From Celeribacter litoreus (GTDB lineage: Bacteria > Pseudomonadota > Alphaproteobacteria > Rhodobacterales > Rhodobacteraceae): 64,000 nt of DNA. Positions 1 to 8,657 of this stretch are shown one piece after another. Each line of letters begins with the position of its first letter. Position 1 is the stretch's first letter. The DNA lies in assembly GCF_020165855.1 (NCBI RefSeq), contig NZ_JAIUFY010000008.1, positions 62,001-126,000 on the forward strand, given 5' to 3'. The position numbers were made by a program, and so were the translations under genes. The notes under the pieces were generated by a model that was not told the origin of the DNA, did no database searches, and saw only the letters and a list, made by a program, of their open reading frames with translations.

Positions 1-364
1 CCGCGTGGCGCGACTCGAGATAGTTCCGGAAAAGCGCGTATTGCGCCTCAGTTGCCCATGGTGAGGTAGCTGCGCGTTTGAGGTAGTTGTTCTTCCTGAT
101 CGCGCGACGCTGGGACTTTGACGGCTCGAAATCCGCCACACGGATACGTGCAGAAAGGCAGGCGTTACAATCGGAACACGTCGGCCGATACAGCACGTTT
201 TGAGAGCGGCGGAACCCCTGTTTAGATAGGCTGTCATTGAGCTGATCTGCGTTCTCACCCTGCAGAGATGTGAACAGCTTACGCTCCATCCGCCCGTCGA
301 GATACGGGCAGGGCTGGGGCGCTGTCACATAGAACTGCGGAGCGAGAGGAAGAGAGTGCCGCAT
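1..364 (-). CDS. bpt: Aspartate/glutamate leucyltransferase, partial (3' end outside window)
   Basis: Reading leftward from the ATG at 362-364 gives the first 121 residues of a bacterial leucyl/arginyl-tRNA-protein transferase, which adds leucine to proteins with N-terminal Asp or Glu and marks them for ClpS/ClpAP degradation. The family signature is clear: [15 protein letters not shown] near residues 11-25, ERKLFTSL near 27, [12 protein letters not shown] near 49, then the Cys cluster CSDCNAC near 63-69 and SARIRV. The C-terminal acyltransferase half lies beyond base 1. There is no strong ribosome binding site. The 153 bases between this start and the upstream RDD gene hold only a G-rich run (about 478-500) that might form a weak minus-strand terminator. 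An RDD gene next to bpt is a usual arrangement in Rhodobacteraceae. Confidence 0.93.
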   Translation of the reverse strand, partial: MRHSLPLAPQFYVTAPQPCPYLDGRMERKLFTSLQGENADQLNDSLSKQGFRRSQNVLYRPTCSDCNACLSARIRVADFEPSKSQRRAIRKNNYLKRAATSPWATEAQYALFRNYLESRHA

Positions 365-517
365 AGCGTCAGTTGAACCGGAAAAGCCTTAAGGACGGGT
401 AATGATTTAAGTTGAAGGTATCACAAGCCCCGAATTTTCCAAGTCTTTCGCATGTCAAAATCGTTCGGGCGTGCGAAAGGAGGGGGGAAAGGGGGGAACG
501 TGCCCCCTCTTTCAGCA

Positions 518-988
518 TCAAAAGCGCGATGGACGATTGATCGCTGCAGTTCCGAGGATCAGGTCTCCGAGTCCCTGAGCGCGCGCCGTTGTGAGCATCA
601 GAACGACCGAGACGACCTGCGCAATGAAGACGCCAAAAGCAATCGTGAAGAGCGTCGTGTGCAAAAGCGCCATACCGAAATCAAATCGTTCGCCGCGCGA
701 GTCCCGAAACTCGATCCCCATGAGCCGCATCCCAAGAGTCGCAGAGGCGTTGGAGATGGTCACGACCCGATAGGCAAAGCCGACAACCGCAAAAAGTAGC
801 GGGAAAAAGAAGATCGCCGTGAATGCGGTAAAGGGCACGATCAGCGCGGCGATGATCGTCGTGATGATGAGGTCCACGACAAAGGCGAACAGCCGCTTCG
901 TCGGAACGGAGTCGTAAAACGCGGATTGCGTGTCGGGGTCAGGAAGGCCCCAGGGATCGTCGTTGTGATAGCTCATGTGTGTCATCAT
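518..988 (-). CDS. RDD family membrane protein
   Basis: About 156 residues. After a polar N-terminus the protein has two hydrophobic segments in its first half (LFAFVVDLIITTIIAALIVP and FTAIFFFPLLFAVVGFAYRV) and a third near the C-terminus (FTIAFGVFIAQVVSVVLML), the RDD topology. The sequence RLFAFVVDLI matches the family's conserved R-x-A-x-x-x-D start of the first helix, and TLGMRLMGIEFRD matches the conserved T-x-G-x-x-x-x-G-I-x-V stretch. RDD proteins are small inner-membrane proteins, some proposed to be ion transporters; no function is shown here. I chose the ATG at 986-988 because GAGG lies five bases before it; the reading frame is open further upstream. Confidence 0.85.
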   Translation of the reverse strand: MMTHMSYHNDDPWGLPDPDTQSAFYDSVPTKRLFAFVVDLIITTIIAALIVPFTAFTAIFFFPLLFAVVGFAYRVVTISNASATLGMRLMGIEFRDSRGERFDFGMALLHTTLFTIAFGVFIAQVVSVVLMLTTARAQGLGDLILGTAAINRPSRF

Positions 989-1077
989 TGTGCCTCGTGT
1001 GAGTGCCCGCAAGCCTGCTTTGGACTTTTCCTCGCGGCTGCGGGCGAAAGGGGGGGATCATCCCGCCCGTGAGAGGA

Positions 1078-1551
1078 TCAGGCCTCTTCTTTCTTGTCTT
1101 CGTCGCTGTCAACATCGACCGCTGCAGCACGTTTGGCGCGATCTTCCATGAACTCATCGAATTCGGCCTTGTCCTTTGCGGCGCGCAGGCGTTCGAGGAA
1201 ACTTTCGAACTGCTGCTGTTCCTCTTCGAGACGTTTGAGCGTTTCTGCCTTGTAGGCATCAAACGCGCTGTTGCCGGACGGGCGTGTCGCGGTGCGCATG
1301 GCACGGTAGGTTTCAGAGCGGGAGGCGCAACGGTCGGCGCGGGAGGAAGAGCGGCTGCAAGAGAACATTTTTTTACCCCAGATCATGTAGGCGAGAAGAG
1401 CGAGGCCGAGCGGCCAGACGAAAATGAAAGCGAGAACCATGCTGGCGATCCAGGCACCTTTGCCTTTGTCGTCAAGCCAGCTCTCCGCACTGCGCAACCA
1501 ACCCCACGGTTGGCTTTCGCGCGTCATGTGGATTTCTGCGTTGTGGGACAT
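1078..1551 (-). CDS. DUF2852 family membrane protein
   Basis: 157 residues. The hydrophobic segment at about 35-56 (ASMVLAFIFVWPLGLALLAY, then MIWGKKM) is the hallmark of DUF2852, a family of unknown function common in Alphaproteobacteria. The N-terminus contains PWGW. The second half is soluble and strongly charged: a Glu/Gln-rich helix around LKRLEEEQQQFESFLERLRAAKDKAEF is probably coiled coil, and the tail is acidic (VDVDSDEDKKEEA). The start at 1549-1551 has AGG seven bases upstream; the frame is open for 29 more codons. The upstream 220 bases are AT-rich (roughly 1640-1760) and probably hold the promoter. Single-gene unit; function unknown. Confidence 0.8.
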   Translation of the reverse strand: MSHNAEIHMTRESQPWGWLRSAESWLDDKGKGAWIASMVLAFIFVWPLGLALLAYMIWGKKMFSCSRSSSRADRCASRSETYRAMRTATRPSGNSAFDAYKAETLKRLEEEQQQFESFLERLRAAKDKAEFDEFMEDRAKRAAAVDVDSDEDKKEEA

Positions 1552-1771
1552 CTTTGAACCTTTGTGTGAACTTGGTGAACAGTTGGACGTCTTGGGTCTT
1601 TTGGACTTGCGGTGGCTTGGGATGTAAATCCCTTTCACATTACAAAAATGGGAGGGAAGGGCGTTTTGCGCAAGAGGTTATGTGAATGTTTTTTACATTA
1701 ACTTTATTTAATAATAAATTTCAGTTATTTAGTCGATATAAAATTCTTGGATCAGGAGTGTTTCGGGGGCG

Positions 1772-2242
1772 TCAGGCGGTGAAATCCGCCTCTGTCGCGC
1801 CGGAAATCCGGAGCAGGTCAGCGGGGTCAATCTCGAAAATATGGCGCGGCGTGCCAGCGGCGGCCCAGACTGTGTCAAAGGTGGCGAGTTTCGGATCAAA
1901 GTACGCGTGCGGCGGGGTGAGGTGGCCGACGGGGGATACGCCACCGATGGCGAAGCCTGTAACTTTGCGCACCTCTTTGCCGTCGGCGCGCTCAAGCGGT
2001 TCACCCGCGACCGCCGCGGCTTTTTCAACGTCGACCTGATCGCCGCCAGCTGTGATGAAGAGACAGATCGCGCCGCTCTCCACGCCTTTGAAAATGATCG
2101 ATTTCGCGATCTGGTCGATGTGGCAACCGGCCTGATCTGCGGCTTGCTGTGCGGTGCGGGTCATGCCGTCCATTTCGAGGATGTGAATCTCCAATCCGGC
2201 TTCTTTGAGCGCGGTTTCCACGCGTTTCAGACTTTTCGACAT
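1772..2242 (-). CDS. YbaK/EbsC-type aminoacyl-tRNA deacylase
   Basis: 156 residues, one YbaK/ProX domain. Members hydrolyse mischarged tRNAs such as Cys- or Ala-tRNAPro in trans. Visible landmarks are the early TAQQAADQAGCHIDQIAKSI segment, with the Ala-x-x-hydrophobic-Gly pattern and the conserved Lys (IAKSIIFK), a central ITAGGDQVDVEKAA, and GFAIGGVSPVGH, the glycine-rich loop typical of these deacylases. The length fits a stand-alone protein rather than an editing domain of ProRS. AAGGAG lies eight bases before the chosen ATG (2240-2242), which excludes the longer frame upstream. It is divergent from glnE, with about 89 bases between the two starts. Substrate specificity cannot be read from the sequence. 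Confidence 0.85.
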   Translation of the reverse strand: MSKSLKRVETALKEAGLEIHILEMDGMTRTAQQAADQAGCHIDQIAKSIIFKGVESGAICLFITAGGDQVDVEKAAAVAGEPLERADGKEVRKVTGFAIGGVSPVGHLTPPHAYFDPKLATFDTVWAAAGTPRHIFEIDPADLLRISGATEADFTA

Positions 2243-2331
2243 GAGAAGCTCCTTGTTTCGCGGCAAAAGACCATGGGATTTCCTCTTGCGCAAGCCTCTG
2301 AAAAGGCGTTGCTTTGGGTGAGGAGGACACC

Positions 2332-5112
2332 ATGACAACTGAGACCCGCATCACCCGTTTGCCACATGCCTTTGACGCGGAGCGGGGGGCTGAGGCGCGA
2401 GCGGCTGTTCCCGATCTCACGGGCGATCTAGCCGCTCTCGTTGGTGGCACCGGAGGAAGCGCGCCGTATTTGCATGGGTTGGTTCTCAAGGAGTCTCAAT
2501 GGCTTCCCGAAGCGCTCGCTGATCCGGAGGTGGCGCTCAAAGCGGAGATCGCGCGAATTGAGGCGCTCGCGCCGGATCAGGTCGACGTCGGTTTGCGCGT
2601 TGCCAAGCGCCGGGTCGCGCTTTTGGCGGCACTTTGTGATCTCGGCGGGATTTGGCAGCTCGCGGACGTGACCGGCGCACTTTCTTTGTTGGCGGATCGG
2701 GCAACCCATGTTGCGATCCGCGCGCATGTCGGGCGCGAGATTACAAAGGGCAAGATTCCCGGCCAGACCGAAGCGGATATCGAAAGTTGTGGCGGCATGT
2801 TCGCCCTCGCGATGGGGAAACATGGTGCGGGCGAGTTGAACTACTCCTCTGATATCGACCTCATTTGCCTCTTCGATGAGACCCGCTTTGACGGCGTGGA
2901 CCGCATGGAGGCGCGCGCAGGCTTTATCCGTGCGACGCGCAAGGCCATGGCGAGTCTCTCTGATCTCAAGGAAGACGGCTACGTCTTTCGCACCGACCTG
3001 CGGCTTCGCCCCGATCCTTCCGTGACGCCTGTCTGTTTCGCGATGGATGCGGCGGAGCGGTATTACGAGAGTGTCGGGCGGACGTGGGAGCGGGCGGCCT
3101 ACATCAAGGCGCGGACGTGCGCGGGGGATTTCGGGGCTGGTGAGCGGTTCCTCGACCACTTGACGCCGTTTGTCTGGCGCCGCCATCTCGACTTTCATGC
3201 GATCCGCGAAACCCATGACATGCGCCTGAAAATCCGTGCGCACAAAGGGTTGGGGCGGACGCTCAAGCTCGAAGGGCACAACATGAAGCTCGGCTATGGC
3301 GGCATTCGCGAGATCGAGTTCTTCGCTCAGACCCGCCAATTGATTGCGGGCGGGCGTGATCCCGATCTGCGGATCAGGGGCACGGTGCCTGCATTGGCAA
3401 AACTGGCAGAGAAGGGCTGGGTCGAAGAGAACGCCGCCGTTCAGCTCAGTGAGGACTATGTTGCGCATCGGGAGGTCGAGCATCGGCTCCAGATGCTCCG
3501 CGACCAACAGACCCATAGCCTACCGACCGCGCCAGAGGAATTCGACCGATTGGCCGCGCTCATGGGCAAGTCAGTTTCCGAAATGCGCGCCGAGATTTCC
3601 GAGCGCTGCGAACGTGTCAACGCGCTCACCGAGGACTTCTTTGCCCCCGGAGAGGCCGCGCCCGCGCCCGAGTTGTCGCGAGAGCAGAAAGACATCACTG
3701 ACCGTTGGTCGACCTATCCCTGCCTGCGGACCCAACGTGCGCAGGATATTTTCGAACGCCTGAAGCCGGAGATGCTCCGCCGCATCCAGCAGCTCGACAA
3801 ACCTGAAGAGGCGCTCGGCCATCTCGACGGTTTTTTGCGTGGGCTTCCGGCGGGGGTGCAACTCTTTGCGCTGTTTGAGGCGAACACTCAGCTCATCGAT
3901 TTGATCGTCGATATTGTCTCCACCGCGCCGCATCTGGCGCAGTATCTTGCGCGCAATTCCAAAGTGCTCGATGCCGTGATCGGCGGTGGGTTCTTTTCGC
4001 CATGGCCGGGGCGAGAAGCCCTGACCCAACTGTTGGAGCGGGAGTTGAAAGAGGCGGGCGACTACGAGGGGAAACTCGACGCCTGCCGCCGGTGGGCGAA
4101 GGAGTGGCACTTCCGCGTCGGAGTCCACCAACTTCGCGACCTGATCACCGCCGACGAAGCCGGTGCGCAATATTGTGATATTGCGGCGGCCTGTGTCGCG
4201 GCGCTTTATCCCGAGGTCGTCGAGGAATTCTCGCGCAAACATGGCCCGCCACCGGGTCTCGGGGCCTGCGTGCTCGGGATGGGGTCGCTCGGGGCGGGGC
4301 GTCTGACGGCGGCCTCCGACCTCGACATGATCGTGATCTACGATGCACAGGGCGTTGATATGTCCGAGGGGCGCAAGCCGCTCCAGTCGCGGACCTATTA
4401 CGCGCGTTTGACGCAAGCACTGATCACTGCAATGACCACCCAGACCGCCGAGGGGCGTCTCTATGAGGTGGACATGCGTTTGCGGCCTTCGGGGAAACAA
4501 GGGCCCGTCGCGACCTCGTTCGAGAGTTTCCAGACCTATCAAAGAACTGAAGCCTGGGTGTGGGAGCATCTCGCCCTCACGCGAGGTCGGACAATCGGCG
4601 GCGCGCCCAAGGTTCGGGAGGCCGTGGAAGCATTTCGGTCCGAACTCGTCGAAGAGATGAAGGACGAGGCGCGCATCCGCCGTGAGACCTGCGAGATGCG
4701 CGCGCGTCTTGCGGAGGCGAAGCCGGGCAGCATTTGGGATCCGAAAAACGGTCCGGGTCGCATGATGGATATCGAGTTGATGGCCGAAGCTGCTGCACTG
4801 ATTGCGGGCAGCGCGGAGCAGGATGTCTATGCGCAACTCGGGGCAGGGCGTGCCTGCGGGTGGTTCCGTGCGGATGAATATGCTCTCTTGGTGGAGACCT
4901 ATCGGCTTATGTGGCGGTTGCAATCTGCGGCGCGGTTGCTCACGGGCGGCGCGCTCGATCCGGAAGCGGTTGGTGCGGGAGGGCGTGCCTTTCTCCTCCG
5001 CTCCAACGGGGCCGTGAGTATGGATGCGCTCTCGGAGGAGTTGACGACGCGGGCGACGGCTGCGGCGGCAACTTTGACAGAGCTGCTTGAACGCCCCGTG
5101 CCACAGGATTAA
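2332..5112 (+). CDS. glnE: Bifunctional glutamine synthetase adenylyltransferase/deadenylylase
   Basis: 926 residues, near the usual length of about 945. GlnE adenylylates and deadenylylates glutamine synthetase in response to PII and glutamine, tuning nitrogen assimilation. Both nucleotidyltransferase domains are intact: the N-terminal deadenylylase carries GELNYSSDIDLICLFDE near residues 163-180, and the C-terminal adenylylase carries MGSLGAGRLTAASDLDM near 648-665. Each keeps the G-x-G-x-x-x-x-x-S-D-x-D catalytic pattern. GIREIEFFAQ near residue 330 and VDMRLRPSGKQG near 715 are further family blocks. GGAGGA just before the ATG at 2332 decides the start. A small gene follows after nine bases, so co-transcription is likely. 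Confidence 0.97.
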   Translation: MTTETRITRLPHAFDAERGAEARAAVPDLTGDLAALVGGTGGSAPYLHGLVLKESQWLPEALADPEVALKAEIARIEALAPDQVDVGLRVAKRRVALLAALCDLGGIWQLADVTGALSLLADRATHVAIRAHVGREITKGKIPGQTEADIESCGGMFALAMGKHGAGELNYSSDIDLICLFDETRFDGVDRMEARAGFIRATRKAMASLSDLKEDGYVFRTDLRLRPDPSVTPVCFAMDAAERYYESVGRTWERAAYIKARTCAGDFGAGERFLDHLTPFVWRRHLDFHAIRETHDMRLKIRAHKGLGRTLKLEGHNMKLGYGGIREIEFFAQTRQLIAGGRDPDLRIRGTVPALAKLAEKGWVEENAAVQLSEDYVAHREVEHRLQMLRDQQTHSLPTAPEEFDRLAALMGKSVSEMRAEISERCERVNALTEDFFAPGEAAPAPELSREQKDITDRWSTYPCLRTQRAQDIFERLKPEMLRRIQQLDKPEEALGHLDGFLRGLPAGVQLFALFEANTQLIDLIVDIVSTAPHLAQYLARNSKVLDAVIGGGFFSPWPGREALTQLLERELKEAGDYEGKLDACRRWAKEWHFRVGVHQLRDLITADEAGAQYCDIAAACVAALYPEVVEEFSRKHGPPPGLGACVLGMGSLGAGRLTAASDLDMIVIYDAQGVDMSEGRKPLQSRTYYARLTQALITAMTTQTAEGRLYEVDMRLRPSGKQGPVATSFESFQTYQRTEAWVWEHLALTRGRTIGGAPKVREAVEAFRSELVEEMKDEARIRRETCEMRARLAEAKPGSIWDPKNGPGRMMDIELMAEAAALIAGSAEQDVYAQLGAGRACGWFRADEYALLVETYRLMWRLQSAARLLTGGALDPEAVGAGGRAFLLRSNGAVSMDALSEELTTRATAAAATLTELLERPVPQD

Positions 5113-5121
5113 GGGCAGGGC

Positions 5122-5412
5122 ATGACAGAGCCAGATTTGCAGATTGATGAGAGCCTCGACCCAGGCGGGTTGATCCGGGAATCCTACCGGATCGAAAACC
5201 TTGGGCTGCCCGAGGCGCGGTCGATTTTTCTGGATTGGGCGATCAAACTGGAGCCTAGCCTGAAGCCAGTCATCGCGATCCGGCGTCTGCTCGCGATCTT
5301 GGAACCTCGTGCGCCTTATGACCATCCGATGAGCATCGTCTTGCGTGAAGGGCTCGGGAAATTGGCTGGGCCTGCTCAGCGACGGGGCGGCTCTCGCGCG
5401 CGCCGCCGCTGA
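5122..5412 (+). CDS. Small conserved protein downstream of glnE
   Basis: 96 residues, starting nine bases after the glnE stop with GGGCAGGG as ribosome binding site. I recall similar short proteins directly after glnE in other Rhodobacteraceae, with the pattern LIRESYRIE, RSIFLDWAIKL and YDHPMSIVLREGL, but I cannot name a characterised family. It has no signal peptide or membrane segment. The last 13 residues are unusually basic (QRRGGSRARRR) compared with the acidic start, which could be a genuine tail or a recent shift of the reading frame near the stop. The position suggests it is translated with GlnE; a regulatory role in nitrogen control would be a guess. It converges on eda with ten bases between the stops. 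Confidence 0.65.
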   Translation: MTEPDLQIDESLDPGGLIRESYRIENLGLPEARSIFLDWAIKLEPSLKPVIAIRRLLAILEPRAPYDHPMSIVLREGLGKLAGPAQRRGGSRARRR

Positions 5413-5422
5413 GGGAGTTTGC

Positions 5423-6064
5423 TTAGCGCGGCAGAACTGCTGCTTCGCGGGCGAGGGTTTCAATGCCTGCCCAATCGCCGCTCTCGACCAGACCGGACGG
5501 AGCGACCCAAGAGCCGCCGACGCACATCGTGTTGGAGAGCGACAGGTAGTCATTCGCATTCTTCAATGAAATGCCGCCGGTCGGACAGAACTTCATTTGC
5601 GGGAGAGGCGCGCCGATGGCTTTGAGCGCGGGCGCGCCGCCATTGGCTTCTGCCGGGAAGAACTTGGCGACGGTGTAGCCGCGTTCGAGCAGTTTCATCA
5701 CGTCAGACGCGGTGCATGTGCCAGCGAGCAGCGGCAGGTCGTTGGCCTCACATGCGTCGAGCAGGCGGTCCGTTGCGCCCGGAGACACGCCGAACTTTGC
5801 ACCGGCGGCCTTGGCGGCTTCGACGTCTTCGGAGGTCAACAGGGTGCCAGCCCCGACAACGCCGCCTTCGATCTGCGCCATCTCACGGATGACATCGAGC
5901 GCCACTGGCGTGCGCAGGGTCACTTCGAGCGCGGGCAATCCGCCTGCGACGAGGGCTTGGGCGAGGGGGGCGGCATGGGCCACCTCTTTGACGACGAGAA
6001 CCGGCACCACCGGGGCAAGCGCGCAGACCTCTGCGCATTTCAGGCTGGCTTCTTGCGGGGTCAT
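5423..6064 (-). CDS. eda: 2-dehydro-3-deoxyphosphogluconate aldolase (KDPG aldolase)
   Basis: 213 residues, full length. It cleaves KDPG to pyruvate and glyceraldehyde 3-phosphate, the last step of the Entner-Doudoroff pathway. The Schiff-base lysine is K134 in YTVAKFFPAE and the general base is E47 in LEVTLRT; the phosphate-binding GVSPGA (92-97) and FCPTGGI blocks are present. AAAAGGAGCGGAC gives a strong ribosome binding site before the ATG at 6062-6064. It follows edd on the same strand after about 40 bases, so the two form an edd-eda operon that probably responds to the palindrome upstream of edd. The enzyme may also act on 2-keto-4-hydroxyglutarate, as in E. coli. Confidence 0.96.
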   Translation of the reverse strand: MTPQEASLKCAEVCALAPVVPVLVVKEVAHAAPLAQALVAGGLPALEVTLRTPVALDVIREMAQIEGGVVGAGTLLTSEDVEAAKAAGAKFGVSPGATDRLLDACEANDLPLLAGTCTASDVMKLLERGYTVAKFFPAEANGGAPALKAIGAPLPQMKFCPTGGISLKNANDYLSLSNTMCVGGSWVAPSGLVESGDWAGIETLAREAAVLPR

Positions 6065-6105
6065 GTCCGCTCCTTTTCGAGTGTGGTCTGGATGTTAGAT
6101 GTGGG

Positions 6106-7911
6106 TCAGAAGAGAGAGCAGGCGCCCTCGGTCGCGGGGCCTGCGTTCCGACGGAAGTTTTCAAAGAGTTCGCGGCCGAGCCCGAAAGAGTTCGCGGTCA
6201 GGTCCACGGTGATGGCCTCACGATCTTCAAAGCCCTCTTCGAGAACTTCGAGTTCGCCGGTGGTCGCATTGACGCGCACCATGTCGCCGTCTTTGAGTTT
6301 CGCAATCGGACCGCCAGTGACGGCCTCGGGTGAAACGTGGATACAGGCCGGAACCTTGCCGGACGCGCCGGACATCCGCCCGTCGGTCACGAGCGCCACT
6401 TTCAACCCGCGGTCCTGAAGAACGGCGAGGGTTGGGGTGAGAGAGTGAAGCTCCGGCATGCCGTTGGCGCGCGGACCTTGGAAGCGGACGACGACCACGG
6501 TGTCCTCGGTGAATTCGCCGTTCTGGAATGCCGTCTTTACGTCGTGCTGATCGTGGAAGATGCGGGCTTTGGCCTCGACAACGTGGTGCTCGGGTTTCAC
6601 GGCAGAGACCTTCATCACGCCGCGCCCGAGGTTGCCTTTGAGTTCTTTCAGTCCGCCGGTTTTCTGGAACGGATCGCTGGCCGGACGGACGATCTTGTCA
6701 TTCGCGTTCTCGCGGTCGCCTTCAACAAAGGTGAGGACGCCGTCTTGGAGCTTCGGCTCTTTGGTGTAGAGCGAGAGGCCCGTGCCCGCGACAGTTTTCA
6801 CGTCTTCGTGCAGAAGGCCCGCGTCGAGCAGTTCGCCGATCAGATAGGACAACCCGCCCGCCGCGTGGAAGTGGTTCACGTCTGCAAGGCCGTTTGGATA
6901 GACCTTTGCGAGGAGCGGCACAGCGTCGGAAATGTCGGAGAAGTCCTGCAAATCGAGGATGATCCCCGCAGCGCGCGCCATCGCGGGCAGGTGCAGGACG
7001 AGGTTCGTAGAGCCACCAGTTGCCATCAGGCCGACAATGCCGTTCACAAAGGCTTTCTCATCGAGGATCTGGCCCGCTGGCGTATACTCATTGCCCGCCG
7101 CAGTAATCTGAAGCGCGCGCTTGGTCGCCTCACGGGTCAAGGCGTCGCGCATCGCGGTGCCCGGATTGACGAAGGACGCGCCGGGGAGGTGCAGCCCCAT
7201 GATCTCCATGAGCATCTGGTTTGAGTTTGCCGTGCCGTAGAAGGTGCAGGTGCCTTGGCCGTGATAGGCCTTCATCTCGCTGTCCATGAGTTCGCGACGG
7301 GAAATCTCACCTGTTGCGAATTTCTGGCGGACCTTTGCCTTTTCATCGTTGGTGATGCCAGAGGTCATTGGACCCGCAGGGATGTAGACGGTCGGAATGT
7401 GGCCGTAGGCGGCTGTGGCCATGATCAGGCCGGGAACGATCTTGTCACACACGCCCATGTAGACGGCGGCGTCGAAACAGTTGTGGGACATTCCGATCGA
7501 AGCAGACAAAGCAATCGTGTCCCGCGAGAACAGAGAGAGTTCCATGCCGACCTGACCTTGGGTCACACCGTCACACATCGCGGGCACGCCACCTGCGACC
7601 TGAGCAGTCGCGCCTTGGGCGCGGGCGACTTCACGGATGATGTCGGGATAATGCTCATAAGGTTTATGTGCCGAGAGCATATCGTTGTAAGCGGTGATGA
7701 TCCCGATATTGGGCGCACGACCGTCGGCGAGTGTCTCTTTGTCTTCACCCATGGCCGCGTAGGCGTGGGCCTGATTGCCGCATGTCAGGTGCGCGCGCAC
7801 TGGACCGGCGTCAGCCGCTTTGCCAATCATTTCGAGATAGGCACCCCGTGTATCTTCGGAGCGGGCGCGGATTCTATCGGTGACGGCTGCGATGGTGCTG
7901 TTCATAGACAT
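6106..7911 (-). CDS. edd: 6-Phosphogluconate dehydratase
   Basis: 601 residues, the normal length. A [4Fe-4S] enzyme of the IlvD/Edd family that dehydrates 6-phosphogluconate to KDPG. Landmarks: [17 protein letters not shown] near residues 75-90, [14 protein letters not shown] near 106-120, then [20 protein letters not shown] with the iron-sulfur cysteines, [13 protein letters not shown] near 292-304 and [12 protein letters not shown] near the C-terminus. The two signature Asp/Cys blocks separate it from IlvD. The start at 7909-7911 has AAAGG eight bases upstream; a second ATG two codons in is also possible. First gene of the edd-eda operon, with a perfect LacI-type operator 42 bases ahead of the start. 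Confidence 0.96.
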   Translation of the reverse strand: MSMNSTIAAVTDRIRARSEDTRGAYLEMIGKAADAGPVRAHLTCGNQAHAYAAMGEDKETLADGRAPNIGIITAYNDMLSAHKPYEHYPDIIREVARAQGATAQVAGGVPAMCDGVTQGQVGMELSLFSRDTIALSASIGMSHNCFDAAVYMGVCDKIVPGLIMATAAYGHIPTVYIPAGPMTSGITNDEKAKVRQKFATGEISRRELMDSEMKAYHGQGTCTFYGTANSNQMLMEIMGLHLPGASFVNPGTAMRDALTREATKRALQITAAGNEYTPAGQILDEKAFVNGIVGLMATGGSTNLVLHLPAMARAAGIILDLQDFSDISDAVPLLAKVYPNGLADVNHFHAAGGLSYLIGELLDAGLLHEDVKTVAGTGLSLYTKEPKLQDGVLTFVEGDRENANDKIVRPASDPFQKTGGLKELKGNLGRGVMKVSAVKPEHHVVEAKARIFHDQHDVKTAFQNGEFTEDTVVVVRFQGPRANGMPELHSLTPTLAVLQDRGLKVALVTDGRMSGASGKVPACIHVSPEAVTGGPIAKLKDGDMVRVNATTGELEVLEEGFEDREAITVDLTANSFGLGRELFENFRRNAGPATEGACSLF

Positions 7912-7952
7912 GAGACGGCCTTTCAGATCCTTGGCATGTGCGGCGAGTATTT

Positions 7953-7968
7953 AAGTTAGCGCTAACTT
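7953..7968. promoter_or_regulatory. LacI-type operator upstream of edd-eda
   Basis: AAGTTAGCGCTAACTT is a perfect 16-base palindrome centred on CG, the architecture of LacI/GalR-family operators (compare the GntR site, ATGTTACCGGTAACAT). It lies 42-57 bases upstream of the edd start, where a repressor would block transcription. No LacI-family gene is in the window, so the regulator would act from elsewhere. The palindrome is seen; the regulator is inferred. Confidence 0.6.
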
Positions 7969-8276
7969 TTTCGCAAACTAAGAGGTCCCCCGAGTTTTGT
8001 CCATGGTGAAGACGGTCGGAGTCATCTTAATTTCGGTGCTCTGCCCGAGATGTAGGGCCATTTTTCTATTTGGCAGGCGTGCAATTCGCTTTTTGCATGG
8101 AAGCTATGCATATTCCGTCCGAGGTTTGACATTTGTGCATGGCGGCTCTTCTGCATTAGCTCTCGTTTGGTCACGACCTATGACCTACATTCAAGTCAAC
8201 GGGAGGAACAACGCAGGTGTTGTTCACCACGTGCTCGAAGAAAGAGCGCGGATGACAAATGGATAAGGTGATCCAA
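7969..8276. other. Non-coding stretch between edd and a small gene
   Basis: About 310 bases with no convincing gene. A frame at 7997-8266 (+) lacks a ribosome binding site and resembles no family I know. The stretch must hold the promoter of the small gene at 8277 and presumably the edd promoter on the other strand. TTTGACAT near 8125 could be a -35 element, but I see no good -10 at the right distance. TTGCATGG and CTATGCAT near 8093-8110 are short TGCAT repeats of unknown meaning. Confidence 0.4.
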
Positions 8277-8426
8277 ATGAAAGTAGATAACGGTTATATT
8301 GACGTCCAGGCGATCGCACACGAAGCGCAGGAAATGCGCGCTCAGATGGTGCGCTCGATGGTTGTTGCTGCAGCTCACTGGATGCGTGGCCTCTTTTCCC
8401 GCCATCGCGCGGCAGAAGCTGTCTGA
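8277..8426 (+). CDS. 49-residue protein, RSP_7527-like
   Basis: A 49-residue frame beginning MKVDNGYIDVQAIAHEAQ and ending in RHRAAEAV. AAGGTGA lies six bases before the ATG at 8277, a better start than the ATG six codons upstream (8259). The layout, a short I/D-rich start, an amphipathic AxxMRAQMV helix, then a hydrophobic Trp-containing segment (MVVAAAHWMRGLF) and a basic end, resembles the very short RSP_7527-type proteins annotated in Rhodobacteraceae, some of which resemble stress-induced DUF1127 proteins in plan. Function unknown; the amphipathic helix could bind membrane or RNA. Terminator-like and operator-like hairpins follow it. The ribosome binding site and family resemblance make it a likely real gene. 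Confidence 0.65.
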   Translation: MKVDNGYIDVQAIAHEAQEMRAQMVRSMVVAAAHWMRGLFSRHRAAEAV

Positions 8427-8443
8427 ACCACGATGTTCAACAG

Positions 8444-8462
8444 GGATACCATTTTGGTATCC
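8444..8462. repeat. Inverted repeat, GGATACCA-TTT-TGGTATCC
   Basis: Perfect eight-base arms (8444-8451 and 8455-8462) around TTT, 17 bases after the stop of the 49-residue gene. TGGTAT-type arms are used by FCD-type GntR regulators, so an operator is possible. No T-run follows, so it is not an obvious terminator. Role unknown. Confidence 0.4.
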
Positions 8463-8482
8463 ATCACAAATTAGTGTATTTG

Positions 8483-8510
8483 AGGCAGCCGCTTAGGCTG
8501 CCTTAACTAT
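8483..8510 (+). terminator. Probable terminator after the 49-residue gene
   Basis: AGGCAGCC (8483-8490) pairs perfectly with GGCTGCCT (8496-8503) around a five-base loop, followed by TAACTATTTAAG. The stem is strong but the T-run is interrupted, so termination may be partial. Confidence 0.5.
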
Positions 8511-8567
8511 TTAAGGGCATTTGCTGGACGTGAGTCTCTACGCCTAATATAGGTTGAGGGTAAAGTC

Positions 8568-8599
8568 GCGGAATTGCTTCGCGATGATCTCAATTCCGC
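8568..8599. repeat. Inverted repeat, GCGGAATTG-N14-CAATTCCGC
   Basis: Nine-base perfect arms (8568-8576 and 8591-8599) separated by 14 bases, 59 bases ahead of the lipoprotein gene at 8658. It lies just upstream of a possible -10 (CATAAT, about 8611-8616). It could be an operator for a dimeric regulator or a hairpin near the 5' end of the transcript. No regulator is adjacent. Confidence 0.4.
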
Positions 8600-8657
8600 C
8601 AGATTTTGTCATAATTTGGTGTGGAAAGTTCTATCACGCCATTGTTTTGAGGCAGCT

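Noticed and set aside
3571-5559. 662-codon open frame opposite glnE
   Set aside because: Antisense shadow of glnE; its Arg/His/Pro-rich composition is an artefact of the complement.
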